From contig JACQRS010000255.1 of assembly GCA_016206385.1 (NCBI GenBank), positions 1 to 18,221 of the forward strand: a stretch of 18,221 bases of DNA, given 5' to 3'. This document shows, in pieces, positions 1-10,808 of the stretch. The position numbers and the translations under genes are program-made. Below the pieces are notes generated by a model. That model saw nothing but the letters and a program-made list of their open reading frames with translations. It ran no database searches and was not told the origin of the DNA. The DNA comes from Candidatus Rokuibacteriota bacterium (GTDB taxonomy: Bacteria; Methylomirabilota; Methylomirabilia; Rokubacteriales; CSP1-6). The number at the start of each line of letters is the position of its first letter. The first letter of the stretch is position 1.

Positions 1-332
1 ACATCACCCTCTACCGCGACGACCTCGACCACCATCTCGAACACCCCGAACTGCGCAGCACCGACATCCCCTTTGACCTCACGGGCCGCCACGTCGTCCT
101 CGTGGACGATGTCCTCTTCACGGGGCGCACGGTCCGCGCCGCCATGGACGCGCTTGTGGATTTCGGCCGGCCCCGCACGATCCAGCTCGCCGTGCTCATT
201 GATAGGGGACACCGCGAACTGCCCATCAAGGCCGACTACGTGGGCAAAAACATTCCCACGGCGCCCTCGGAACAGGTCCATGTCCGCCTCGTGGAGGAGG
301 ACGGCGCGGATGAAGTCGTGGTGACGGCGTAA
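1..332 (+). CDS. pyrR: PyrR bifunctional pyrimidine regulator / uracil phosphoribosyltransferase, 3' part
   Basis: The 5' end lies outside the window; the visible frame begins at base 3 and gives about 109 of the usual ~180 residues. It contains the PRPP-binding loop of type I phosphoribosyltransferases (VVLVDDVLFTGRT, codons from about 93), followed by the PyrR-typical stretches LIDRGHRELPI and ADYVGKNIPT. Upstream of the loop, ITLYRDDL is also PyrR-like. In characterised family members PyrR binds UMP/UTP and pyr mRNA to control transcription attenuation and has weak uracil phosphoribosyltransferase activity. As first visible gene of the operon, 4 bases before pyrB, it is the likely regulator of the genes that follow. 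Any attenuator leader would lie upstream of the window, so regulation cannot be checked here. The stop is TAA at 330-332. Confidence 0.93.
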   Translation, partial: ITLYRDDLDHHLEHPELRSTDIPFDLTGRHVVLVDDVLFTGRTVRAAMDALVDFGRPRTIQLAVLIDRGHRELPIKADYVGKNIPTAPSEQVHVRLVEEDGADEVVVTA

Positions 333-336
333 TCCC

Positions 337-1281
337 ATGCCCGCCCTGAGCCAACGCCACCTCCTGGGCATCGAACCGCTGCTGCCCGGCGACATCCGCA
401 CGATCGTGGAAACGGCCAAGTCCATGAAATCCATCTCCAAGCGCGCGATCAAGAAAGTGCCGGCGCTGCGCGGGAAAACGATCGTGAACCTCTTTCTCGA
501 ACCCAGCACACGCACGCGCTCCTCGTTCGAGATCGCCGCCAAGCGGCTCTCGGCGGACACGCTCACGCTCTCCGGCACGGGCACGAGCCTCTCGAAGGGC
601 GAAACGCTCATGGACACCGCCCGCAACCTCGAGGCGATGGCGCCGGACGCGATCGTGATCCGCCACTCCGCCTCCGGCGCACCTCACATGCTCGCCCGCA
701 TCCTCGAACCTCCCGTGATCAATGCCGGCGACGGCTCGCACGAACACCCCACGCAGGCACTGCTTGATCTGATGACGGTGGAGGAACGCAAAGGCCCCGT
801 GAAAGGGTTCAAGGTGGCCATCGTCGGCGACATCGCGCACAGCCGAGTTGCACGGTCGAACATCTTCACCCTCACAAAGATGGGCGCGCTCGTCTGGCTC
901 TGCGGCCCCGCCACGATGATCCCGCGGGAGGTTGAGCAACTCGGCGCGCGCGTGACGAACAGCATGGATGAGGCGCTGGAGGGCGCGGACGTGGTCATGA
1001 TGCTGCGCATCCAGCTCGAACGCGGCAGCGGCAGCCTCTTCCCCAGCGTGCCCGAATATGCCGCCACGTATGGGCTCAACCGTGCGCGGCTGAAAAGGGC
1101 CAAGCGCGACGTCGTCGTCCTGCACCCCGGCCCGATCAACCGCGGCATCGAGATCGCCAGCGACGTGGCCGATGGCGAGTTCTCCGTGATTCTCGACCAG
1201 GTGGAAAACGGCGTCGCCGTGCGGATGGCCCTCCTCTACCTGCTCATCACACGCCCCGAAGGGCGCGGAGGCACCGCGTGA
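337..1281 (+). CDS. pyrB: Aspartate carbamoyltransferase catalytic subunit
   Basis: This 314-residue protein, a normal length for the family, joins carbamoyl phosphate and L-aspartate to give N-carbamoyl-L-aspartate, the first committed step of pyrimidine synthesis in the cytoplasm. The carbamoyl-phosphate loop is FLEPSTRTR (residues 53-61), HPTQALLDL starts at His137, and LHPGPINRG (His263) is the conserved late motif. No regulatory subunit gene (pyrI) follows, which suits the pyrI-less enzymes found beside pyrR and pyrC. The ATG at 337 is 4 bases after the pyrR stop and has no clear Shine-Dalgarno sequence, so translation may be coupled. The stop overlaps the start of pyrC. GAA and GTG codons are frequent, unlike in genes further right. 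Confidence 0.97.
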   Translation: MPALSQRHLLGIEPLLPGDIRTIVETAKSMKSISKRAIKKVPALRGKTIVNLFLEPSTRTRSSFEIAAKRLSADTLTLSGTGTSLSKGETLMDTARNLEAMAPDAIVIRHSASGAPHMLARILEPPVINAGDGSHEHPTQALLDLMTVEERKGPVKGFKVAIVGDIAHSRVARSNIFTLTKMGALVWLCGPATMIPREVEQLGARVTNSMDEALEGADVVMMLRIQLERGSGSLFPSVPEYAATYGLNRARLKRAKRDVVVLHPGPINRGIEIASDVADGEFSVILDQVENGVAVRMALLYLLITRPEGRGGTA

Positions 1282-2687
1282 GCACCGAAACCGCGAACCC
1301 CACACTGCTTATCGACGGCTGCCGGCTGGTGGACCCGGAGACGCGCTACGATGGCCCAGCCGGCCTCTGGATCGAGCGCGGCGAACTGAAGAAGATCGCA
1401 CGGACCGAGACGGAACGGCAGGCACTGCGCGCGCGCGTCGCGGCGACGGCCCCGGAGGCGCTCCGGCTCGAGGCCGACGGCCTCCTCGTCTTCCCCGGCC
1501 TCGTGGATCTCCATGTCCACCTCCGGGAACCAGGCTTCGAATACAAGGAAACGATACGAACGGGGTGCGAGGCGGCGGCACGCGGAGGCTTCACGGCCAT
1601 CTGTTGCATGGCCAACACCAACCCCGTGAACGACTGCCGCGCCGTTACGGAATTCATCTGCGCCCGAGCGGCCGAGGTCTCCGGCGTCGCGGTGCACCCC
1701 ATCGGCGCCATCAGCAAGGGGCTGGAAGGCAAGGAGTTGGCGGAAATCGCGGAGATGAAGAAGGGCGGTATCGTGGCCGTGAGCGATGACGGCCGCCCCG
1801 TGGCGGACTCCGCGCTCATGCGGCGGGCCCTCGAATACGCGCGAACCTTCGATCTCCGCGTCGTCTCACATGCCGAAGACAAGGCCCTCGCCGGGAGCGG
1901 CTGCATGCACGAGGGCGCCGTCTCCACCCGGCTCGGGCTCGAAGGCATCCCCGCCGAGGCGGAGGAAATCATGGTGGCGAGGGACATCCATCTCGCCGCG
2001 CTCACCGGCGCCCGCCTCCACATCGCCCACGTCAGCACCGCGGGCAGCGTGGAGCTCGTTCGACGGGCCAAGGAGAAAGGGCTCGATGTGACCGCGGAGG
2101 CCGCGCCCCACCACCTGCTCCTCACCGACGAGGTGCTGGGCGGCTCCGGCGCGTACGACACGCGCTACAAAATGAATCCCCCCTTGCGCGCGAGCCGCGA
2201 CATGGACGCCCTCCGCCGCGGCCTCCAGGACGGAACGATAGATTGCATCGCGACGGATCACGCACCCCATTCCGAGGACGACAAGAACGTGGAGTTTCAC
2301 CGGGCGCCCTTCGGCGTTGTCGGGCTCGAAACGGCCCTCGCGGCGGGCCTCTCGCTGGTGCGCTCGGGCACCCTGAGCCTGGCGCAGCTCGCGGAAAGGA
2401 TGAGCCTCGGGCCGGCGCGGCTTTTCGGCCTTCCCCACGGGCGAATCGCGGAGGGACGCCCCATCTCGCTCGCCGTGATCGATCCGAATCACAAGTGGAC
2501 GGTGGACGCCCGCCGGTTCCGCTCGAAAAGCCGCAACAGCGCCTTCGAGGGCTGGACGTTCGAGGGCGACGTGGCCTACACCCTCGCGCAGAGGCGGTTG
2601 AGCTACGCGGCCGAATGGGCGCGCCCGTTGACCGCAATCTCCGAGCCGGCCGGCGCTCCAACACAGAGGCGGATCGCCGGTGTCTAG
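1278..2687 (+). CDS. pyrC: Dihydroorotase (class I type)
   Basis: This 469-residue amidohydrolase reversibly cyclises N-carbamoyl-aspartate to dihydroorotate. The metal-binding HVHLREPG motif has His79 and His81, with Arg83 as the substrate-binding residue; other ligands are His198 (HAED), His248 and His251 (HIAHVS), and catalytic Asp327 (ATDHAPHS). The stretch AVSDDGRP (Asp170-Asp171) has aspartate where class II enzymes carry a carboxylated lysine, matching the class I Bacillus/Aquifex type. The start is GTG at 1278, sharing four bases (GTGA) with the pyrB stop and preceded by GGAGG at a good distance, so translational coupling is likely. The protein is somewhat longer than the ~425 residues usual for this class, mainly through its C-terminal tail after about residue 445. 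Confidence 0.96.
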   Translation: MSTETANPTLLIDGCRLVDPETRYDGPAGLWIERGELKKIARTETERQALRARVAATAPEALRLEADGLLVFPGLVDLHVHLREPGFEYKETIRTGCEAAARGGFTAICCMANTNPVNDCRAVTEFICARAAEVSGVAVHPIGAISKGLEGKELAEIAEMKKGGIVAVSDDGRPVADSALMRRALEYARTFDLRVVSHAEDKALAGSGCMHEGAVSTRLGLEGIPAEAEEIMVARDIHLAALTGARLHIAHVSTAGSVELVRRAKEKGLDVTAEAAPHHLLLTDEVLGGSGAYDTRYKMNPPLRASRDMDALRRGLQDGTIDCIATDHAPHSEDDKNVEFHRAPFGVVGLETALAAGLSLVRSGTLSLAQLAERMSLGPARLFGLPHGRIAEGRPISLAVIDPNHKWTVDARRFRSKSRNSAFEGWTFEGDVAYTLAQRRLSYAAEWARPLTAISEPAGAPTQRRIAGV

Positions 2688-2702
2688 AGAAACGGAAACC
2701 CC

Positions 2703-3860
2703 ATGACCCGAAACGGCAAACCCACCCTCGGCCTCCCGGCCCTCCTCGCCCTCGAAGATGGCGCTGCGTACCCGGGCCTCCATTTCGGTGACGAAGGCGA
2801 GAGCGGCGGTGAAGTCGTCTTCAACACCGCCATGACCGGCTACCAGGAAATCCTCACCGATCCCTCGTACAAGGGCCAACTCGTGGTCATGACCTATCCT
2901 GAAATCGGCAACTACGGCGTGAACACGGAGGACGTCGAATCGGCCCGGCCCCACGCGGGCGGGTTCATCGTCAAGGAATACTGGGACGCCCCCAGCAACT
3001 TTCGCTCAACCCAATCCCTCGGGGCGTACCTCCGCCGATGGGGCATCGTGGGCATCTACGGCCTCGACACGCGCGCCCTCGTCCGCCGCCTCCGCGACTG
3101 CGGCTCCATGCAGGGCCTCATCTCCACACGCACGCTCGATCCGAGGAAATTGGTAGAGAAGGCGAAATCACTCCCGAAAATGGTCGGCGCGGACTGGGTG
3201 AAGTCGGTCACGTGTCCGGACGCGTACGTCTGGAAGGGAAATCTCTCCGGCGCCAGCCCGGCCTCCTCGCCGCGCTTCCGCGTAGCGGCCTTCGACTACG
3301 GCATCAAGTTCAACATCCTCCGGATGCTGGCCCACGCCGGGTGCGAAGTCACCGTTCTGCCCGCCACCACACCGGCGGAAGCGGTCCTCGAAGCGAACCC
3401 GCACGGCATCTTTCTTTCCAATGGGCCGGGCGACCCCCAGGCCGTCACGTATGCCATCGAGAACATCCGCAAGCTCCTCGGCAAGAAACCGATCTTCGGC
3501 ATCTGCCTGGGGCATCAGCTCCTCGCCCTCGCGATGGGCGCGCGCACGTTCAAACTGAAATTCGGCCACCATGGCGCCAACCATCCGGTGATGGACATGG
3601 AAACCGGCAAGATCGAGATCACGAGCCAGAACCACGGATTTGCCGTGGACCCCGCCACGATAGGGGACGGCGGCGCCGGTCTGGCCAAGGGTCTCAAGTG
3701 GACTCACAAGAATCTCAACGACGGGACCGTGGAAGGCATGCGCCATCTCGAGTTGCCCGTCTTCTCGGTCCAATACCACCCCGAGGCCTCACCGGGACCC
3801 CACGATGCGAGATACTTGTTCGACAGATTCATGAACTTGATGAAAGATGGCGCCTCGTGA
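2703..3860 (+). CDS. carA: Carbamoyl-phosphate synthase small (glutaminase) subunit
   Basis: This 385-residue subunit hydrolyses glutamine and passes ammonia to CarB. The N-terminal half is the CPSase small-subunit domain (for example FNTAMTGYQEILTDPSY near residues 40-56). The C-terminal half is a class I glutamine amidotransferase with nucleophile Cys268 in FGICLGHQ and the His359/Glu361 pair in VQYHPEA, so the triad is complete. Length is normal (about 380). It starts 15 bases after the pyrC stop, with only a weak purine-rich stretch before the ATG. An 81-base gap with no recognisable gene or strong structure separates it from carB. Confidence 0.97.
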   Translation: MTRNGKPTLGLPALLALEDGAAYPGLHFGDEGESGGEVVFNTAMTGYQEILTDPSYKGQLVVMTYPEIGNYGVNTEDVESARPHAGGFIVKEYWDAPSNFRSTQSLGAYLRRWGIVGIYGLDTRALVRRLRDCGSMQGLISTRTLDPRKLVEKAKSLPKMVGADWVKSVTCPDAYVWKGNLSGASPASSPRFRVAAFDYGIKFNILRMLAHAGCEVTVLPATTPAEAVLEANPHGIFLSNGPGDPQAVTYAIENIRKLLGKKPIFGICLGHQLLALAMGARTFKLKFGHHGANHPVMDMETGKIEITSQNHGFAVDPATIGDGGAGLAKGLKWTHKNLNDGTVEGMRHLELPVFSVQYHPEASPGPHDARYLFDRFMNLMKDGAS

Positions 3861-3941
3861 GGGAGGCCCTCCAGCCGGTAACGCCGGGGGATTGCCGCGG
3901 CGTCAAGCGTCCGCGTGGAACACCCCTGAGCACGAGCCCCC

Positions 3942-7214
<3,273 letters not shown>

Positions 7215-7220
7215 CAGGGT

Positions 7221-8342
7221 CTAGCGCCTGTCGAACTCGACCGCGCGCAGGCGGTCGCGGATGACCGATTCCACGCGTTCGCCGTCTCCGGCGAGCACCG
7301 GGGCTCGCACGGGGGAATCCGCGCCGGCCTTGCCGCCGAAGGCGTCGAGGATGCTCCGGGCCATGTCGTCCGGGATTGGGATCGCGTCGAAATGGGGCTG
7401 ACCGGCGCCGCTGGAGCCGTGGTAGTCCGAGCCGGGCGTCAAGAGCACGCGCCGGCCCGCCTTCGCGCCGAAGGCCCTCGCGTGGGCGACGATGAAGTCC
7501 GCGGGGCCGCGATTGGCCTTGTACTGCTCGATGCCGTCGAGCCCGGCGGCCAGGAGGTCCGAAAGCAGCGCGTCGAAATCGCGGTAGGACTTGCCCGAGA
7601 AGGAGTAGGGCCTTTCTTTATATTTGTAGATCGTATACGGGTGAGCGAGCACCGCGATGCCGCCCGCGGCGTGTATCGCCGCGATCGCCGAGGCGAAATC
7701 CGGACCGTCGAGCTCGGCGGCGGCGCCCGCCTCGTCCCCCAGGTAGCGGTCGAACGCGGCGCGCGTGTCGCGCACGTAGCCTTTCGCGACCATCGCGAAC
7801 GCGAGATCGGGCCGGGTGATCGGTCCGGCCTCCGCCAACAGCGTCTCCTCCCCCGCCGTCGACGCGACGGGGCCCTTGCCCTCGGCCTTGCGCGCCGTGT
7901 TCACCTTCAGGAGCAGGACCTCCCGGAGCGCGAGCTGGATGGGCACGCCGTCCTGGGTGGTGAGGGTGTTGAGCTTGGCGATCATCTCGCGGGCGCGGTC
8001 GAGCCGAGCCTTGCGGTTCTTGTCCATGAGCGCGCTCAGCCGGGGCGAGCCCGGGTCGATGTTTAGGCCCAGAATGTGCATCGAGTCGTCCTCGACGCTG
8101 AGCTCGATGCCGGCGACGACGCGGATGCCGGCCTTGCGGCCGGCCGCGACCGCACGCTCCACGCAGGCGACGGTATCGTGGTCGGTCACCGCGACGACCC
8201 GGACCCCGGACCGATTGGCCAGCTCGATGAACGCCTCGGGAGTATCGGAACCGTCAGAGCAGTAGGTGTGGTTGTGCAGGTTGAGCGAGCCGTCCAGTCC
8301 CCAGGCCGCCGCCGCTGAGAGGATGAGGGCCCAGGCGCTCAT
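7221..8342 (-). CDS. PHP-domain metal-dependent phosphoesterase with hydrophobic N-terminus
   Basis: With start ATG at 8342 this is 373 residues. PHP-family metal ligands are all visible: HNH at 23-25, DHD at 54-56, Glu80 and His89 (GIELSVEDD, MHILG), His234 (LAHP) and SDYH at 305-308. This matches the COG0613 group (YciV/RNase AM-like), whose members act on nucleic-acid ends or nucleoside 3',5'-bisphosphates; the substrate here is unknown. The first ~15 residues (MSAWALILSAAAAWG) could be an export signal, but they have no basic residues before the core, so a cytoplasmic location is also possible. The frame is open further upstream to about 8552, but those residues look non-coding and a -10-like box sits just before 8342. 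No Shine-Dalgarno is present. It converges on carB. Confidence 0.85.
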   Translation of the reverse strand: MSAWALILSAAAAWGLDGSLNLHNHTYCSDGSDTPEAFIELANRSGVRVVAVTDHDTVACVERAVAAGRKAGIRVVAGIELSVEDDSMHILGLNIDPGSPRLSALMDKNRKARLDRAREMIAKLNTLTTQDGVPIQLALREVLLLKVNTARKAEGKGPVASTAGEETLLAEAGPITRPDLAFAMVAKGYVRDTRAAFDRYLGDEAGAAAELDGPDFASAIAAIHAAGGIAVLAHPYTIYKYKERPYSFSGKSYRDFDALLSDLLAAGLDGIEQYKANRGPADFIVAHARAFGAKAGRRVLLTPGSDYHGSSGAGQPHFDAIPIPDDMARSILDAFGGKAGADSPVRAPVLAGDGERVESVIRDRLRAVEFDRR

Positions 8343-8348
8343 ACCCAA

Positions 8349-8354
8349 AGTATA
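8349..8354 (-). promoter_or_regulatory. Possible -10 box (TATACT) for a leaderless PHP gene
   Basis: On the minus strand TATACT lies six bases before the ATG at 8342, with no Shine-Dalgarno between. If used, transcription would begin at or next to the start codon, giving a leaderless mRNA. No convincing -35 element is seen at 16-18 bases (best is TGGCGC), so the call is weak. Confidence 0.25.
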
Positions 8355-8415
8355 AGGGGAAGGAGCGGGATTGCGCCAGGAAACAATTCGGAAAGAATCC
8401 CGGCGCCGCGCCCAG

Positions 8416-8458
8416 CTCAACGGGGCGCCGAGCGCCGCCGCGGTCACGCCCCGTTGAG
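8416..8458 (-). terminator. Perfect 12-bp inverted repeat overlapping a stop codon, possible terminator
   Basis: CTCAACGGGGCG (8416-8427) and CGCCCCGTTGAG (8447-8458) are exact reverse complements separated by 19 bases. One arm encodes the last codons of the small exported protein and the loop holds its TGA stop (8444-8446). The position at the end of the three-gene operon suits a transcription end or 3' RNA stabiliser. No U-tract follows, so a canonical intrinsic terminator is not proven. Confidence 0.45.
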
Positions 8459-8902
8459 GGCGCGCAAGCTCGCGATGAGTCCCCTGAACCCCGAGCCGCA
8501 AGCCGGCGTCGCCAAGAAGGGCTGGAAGGGGTTGCTCGTCGGCTTGACGCATTGGTCCACGATGTCGAGGTTCTTGAGGTACGCGACGAGGGCCGGGGCC
8601 TCTCGGCGTGCCGTATCGAGATTATGCCCCTTGGCGTTGAGGAACGCCATGAACGGGTGGGCTTGTGCGCTTGCGAGCGTTACGGCGCAACCCACGGTGG
8701 GTTCGTCCCAGTTGCACATCCATTCGAAGGTCTCGGCGATCCTTAGGAGCGCCTCGACCTCCGTCTTGTTGAGCGGGCTCCCGTAGGCAGCCCCGATCAT
8801 CCGGGCCGTCACCGGCGGTGCTCCCGGGCTGGGCGGCGCCGCATCGGCAACGTTCAGGACGGCCGTCAGAACCGCCAGCAGCAACGTTCCTCTGGTTTTC
8901 AT
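8444..8902 (-). CDS. Small exported protein of unknown function, four cysteines
   Basis: This 152-residue protein matches no family I recognise. It starts with a good Sec signal peptide: Met-Lys-Thr-Arg, a Leu/Val/Ala core, and likely cleavage after ADA (residue 22). The mature part is preceded by a Pro/Ala-rich stretch and has four Cys (63, 72, 118, 135), an even number suited to two disulfides in the periplasm or outside. The ATG at 8902 is chosen over an in-frame ATG five codons upstream because a strong GGAGGAGGA sits four bases before it. It is the last gene of a probable operon with 8957-9469 and 9504-9848 (gaps of 54 and 34 bases). It lacks the IP-containing Cys module of its neighbours. 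An inverted repeat covers its stop codon. Confidence 0.75.
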   Translation of the reverse strand: MKTRGTLLLAVLTAVLNVADAAPPSPGAPPVTARMIGAAYGSPLNKTEVEALLRIAETFEWMCNWDEPTVGCAVTLASAQAHPFMAFLNAKGHNLDTARREAPALVAYLKNLDIVDQCVKPTSNPFQPFLATPACGSGFRGLIASLRALNGA

Positions 8903-8906
8903 GAGT

Positions 8907-8915
8907 TCCTCCTCC
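8907..8915 (-). promoter_or_regulatory. Strong Shine-Dalgarno (GGAGGAGGA) fixing the start at 8902
   Basis: The minus strand reads GGAGGAGGA four bases before ATG 8902. The next ATG upstream (8917) overlaps this box, so the downstream ATG is the real start. Confidence 0.75.
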
Positions 8916-8956
8916 AAAAACGAGACGTTTCGTGGTGCGAAAACCTCAACGTCCGG

Positions 8957-9469
8957 TCAATCTCGCCGTGAGTCAGGTTCCTTGCACTCGTTGTTGTCGT
9001 CCTTGATGCTGTCGATGCGGCCCTGCTTGTTATCGATCCGTTTCTTGAGCTGTTCCCAGACATAGCTGCCGTTCTTGATCTTGCCCTGCAGAGCCTCCAG
9101 AGCCGCGATCTCCCGTTCTAGCCGCGGGATGTCCTCGCAGGTCCAATGGCCGTCTCCGTTCCCTTTCTTCGTATCGTCGTGGTTCGGGTGGTTCTCCAGG
9201 TGGCAGCGATCGTCCGGATCATGGTCCTTGATCCACTTGATGTCTCGTTGAGCATCGTCGATCTTCGATTGCAGGCTCACCCAGGTCTCCCTGCTGTGCA
9301 GGTTCTCGTACTGCTGTCGTTTCCACTGGTGTATCCGATTGACTAGGGTAGGGATGAAGGCGCAGGTCCGTATCGAGGCCTGCGCAGGCGCGGCCTCCCA
9401 CAGCGTCACCGCGGCGAGCAGCAAGGTCGCGTACGCCGTCCGCTTCGCAAGTTGAATCCCGTCGTCCAT
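8957..9469 (-). CDS. Exported protein with two tandem Cys-bounded helical modules
   Basis: This 170-residue protein is not assigned to a known family. A signal peptide covers residues 1-31 (cleavage after AQA). The mature protein is two copies of one module: Cys36 to Cys89 and Cys111 to Cys162, with 52 and 50 residues between the cysteines. The copies align without gaps for about 46 residues and share I-P at +3/+4 after the first Cys, Ile at +10, Trp at +27, Leu at +30, Ile at +34, +41 and +44, then Lys-Asp. The pattern predicts two helices joined by a turn and closed by a disulfide. A His/Asp/Gly-rich linker (about 91-108) joins the copies. The ATG follows AAGGAGGAG at normal spacing. It is the middle gene of the three-gene operon; an outer-envelope structural or adaptor role is only a guess. 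Confidence 0.8.
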   Translation of the reverse strand: MDDGIQLAKRTAYATLLLAAVTLWEAAPAQASIRTCAFIPTLVNRIHQWKRQQYENLHSRETWVSLQSKIDDAQRDIKWIKDHDPDDRCHLENHPNHDDTKKGNGDGHWTCEDIPRLEREIAALEALQGKIKNGSYVWEQLKKRIDNKQGRIDSIKDDNNECKEPDSRRD

Positions 9470-9503
9470 GATCTCCTCCTTGACCGTGTCCGGTCGCCGT
9501 CGG

Positions 9504-9848
9504 CTAGTCGATGATTATCCGCCGGTCGCATATCTTCTCGAGATACGCGATCTTCTTGTCGTAGGTCCGGATACGCTTCTCCAGTTTCTTGATCCGGCGA
9601 GCATCGGGCGCCGTCTTCGCCTCCTCGTCGGCGAGCTGCTTGCGCGCTCTTAGCTGCTCGTCTCGGAACCGTGGCAAGTCGCGGCAGTCGAGCGGGGGTT
9701 TTCCAGGGACTTCGGATGCGACCGAGCCGCCCTTGGGGCCCGGCCGTTGCTTCGGTCCGCTAGGCTTCGCGAGCCCCGCGACGGGGGCCAGGGCCGGCAG
9801 CGCGAGGGTGACGGCGAGGACGAACCACGTCCATCGGTGACCGGTCAT
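9504..9848 (-). CDS. Small exported protein with one Cys-bounded helical module
   Basis: This 114-residue protein has a signal peptide (1-27, cleavage near GLA-KP), a Gly/Pro/Lys-rich spacer (28-52) and one module from Cys55 to Cys107 (51 residues between). It is related to the pair in the next gene: CRDLPR against CEDIPR, and LEKRI against LKKRI with a four-residue shift, then Ile/Leu spaced as in the other copies. The module is strongly charged and helical. The start at 9848 is set by GGGAGG four bases upstream; the same frame continues far upstream but shows no protein-like composition there. It is the first gene of the operon; no clear promoter was found before it. The function is unknown. 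Confidence 0.75.
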   Translation of the reverse strand: MTGHRWTWFVLAVTLALPALAPVAGLAKPSGPKQRPGPKGGSVASEVPGKPPLDCRDLPRFRDEQLRARKQLADEEAKTAPDARRIKKLEKRIRTYDKKIAYLEKICDRRIIID

Positions 9849-10252
9849 GACGCCTCCCGGTTCGGCCGGCCGGGACGGCGTTTGAACCTGCCTCGAGTTT
9901 AGCTCAACCCGCCTGGTGGGGATAGGAATGTCTCCGTCAAGCCCGGATGTCGTTGGGAGCGTTGCAGAATCCGGTCCGAGGCTCCAGGACTTTCCGTCCG
10001 CTTGATGTTCTCCCTCTTGCGGGCGCGCGGGTGCCGATTCTCTCGAGTCCCGAGGTGCCGGGCTCCCAGGTGGGCCCGGGCCTGAGCTCGAGAGGGCGCG
10101 TGTCGAAGGCGTCCTTGAGCGGTCGGCGGGAGCCGGCGGGGAGCTCGTCGCCGGGTTCGAACGCGTGCGGAGGCGGGTGAACGCCAAGGAACCCGCGCCC
10201 GCCCCACCCGCCCCGGACGCCTCCGGCCCGACGGTTCGCCGGCGCTCTGCGC
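9849..10252. other. 404-base stretch without a secure gene; possible remnant coding on the minus strand
   Basis: The stretch holds upstream sequence of the small-protein operon. From about 10018 to 10252 one codon phase shows high third-position GC on both strands. The minus-strand frame 10254 to 9937 (105 codons) reads as fairly protein-like in its middle (for example FEPGDELPAG, LKDAFDTRPLELRPG) but poor at both ends, so it may be a gene remnant. Its ATG would overlap the plus-strand ATG at 10253 through a shared CATG. A plus-strand frame from 9947 stops at 10178-10180 and is Ser/Gly/Arg-rich, more like a shadow. No tRNA, terminator or good promoter was seen. Confidence 0.35.
9853..9858 (-). 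promoter_or_regulatory. Shine-Dalgarno (GGGAGG) fixing the start at 9848
   Basis: GGGAGG on the minus strand lies four bases before ATG 9848, at the point where the translated frame turns into a signal peptide. It shows that the long open frame upstream (to 10352) is not part of the gene. Confidence 0.65.
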
Positions 10253-10711
10253 ATGGACCGCGCGGATTCCTTTCTGGCCGCGTTGCCGCCCTCCGGGCCC
10301 TCGGGCGGTCAGCTCGTCGTGACCCTCGAGAAGACCCGGCGATTCGCCCCATTCGACCACGACGCGCGCGAGATCGGCGAGGCGCTGGAGCTGCTCTCGC
10401 GCGTGACGGGTTCGGCGGTGGACTGCATCGCGGAATCGAAGGCCGCCGTCGAGGTCCGCCTCGGACCGTGGACCTGGAACGCCTGGCTGCGTCCGCTCAA
10501 CGAGCCCGACAATCTCCGCCTGGAGGGAGGCCGCGTACGGCGTCTGACCGTCATCGCGGGAGACGGGCACAACATCCTCGAGGGGCGCCTGGGCCCGGGG
10601 CTGCCCCTGCCATGGCTCCGAGGAGACCGGGACGTGCCCGCCTCGCACGCGCGCATTCCAGAGGAAGGAAGCGACCAGGCCCTGGCCGCCGCCCGCGAGA
10701 TACGCCGTTAG
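10253..10711 (+). CDS. Hypothetical protein, possibly truncated at its 5' end
   Basis: The 152-residue frame is the only plus-strand gene in the 7.2-15.9 kb interval. Codon third positions are about 90% G/C in the sampled middle against about 70% at first positions, which supports real coding on this strand. No family is recognised. It has no signal peptide or membrane helix; residues around 25-75 are mixed charged/hydrophobic and Trp-containing (GPWTWNAWLRP). There is no Shine-Dalgarno before ATG 10253, an in-frame TGA lies at 10178-10180, and coding-like bias extends slightly upstream, so the true start may be lost to a frameshift or deletion. Its last codons (AAREIRR and stop) form the left copy of a 27-bp direct repeat found again beyond the TIR gene. 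Confidence 0.5.
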   Translation: MDRADSFLAALPPSGPSGGQLVVTLEKTRRFAPFDHDAREIGEALELLSRVTGSAVDCIAESKAAVEVRLGPWTWNAWLRPLNEPDNLRLEGGRVRRLTVIAGDGHNILEGRLGPGLPLPWLRGDRDVPASHARIPEEGSDQALAAAREIRR

Positions 10712-10712
10712 G
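10686..10712 (+). repeat. 27-bp perfect direct repeat, left copy
   Basis: This copy is identical to 11923-11949 and in the same orientation. It encodes the last seven residues and TAG stop of the 10253-10711 gene. The flanking bases differ on both sides (G before and G after here; A and T at the other copy). Together the copies bracket the TIR gene. Confidence 0.9.
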
Positions 10713-10808
10713 GCGGTCGGATCGAGCCGCTCAAACCGCAAGAACCGGGTCCCTGCCCACAGGCGCGATCCCGCGATGGTCGAGCCGCAGTCCTCGCGGT
10801 CTAAGCAG

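Noticed and set aside
226..1305. Long minus-strand open frame of 359 codons opposite pyrB.
   Set aside because: It is an antisense shadow of pyrB with His/Arg/Ala-rich composition; pyrB on the plus strand has every family motif.
9899..10741. Minus-strand frame of 280 codons opposite the 10253-10711 gene.
   Set aside because: In the overlap the plus-strand frame has the clearly stronger third-position GC; the minus frame is Arg-rich in its second half and has no start signal.
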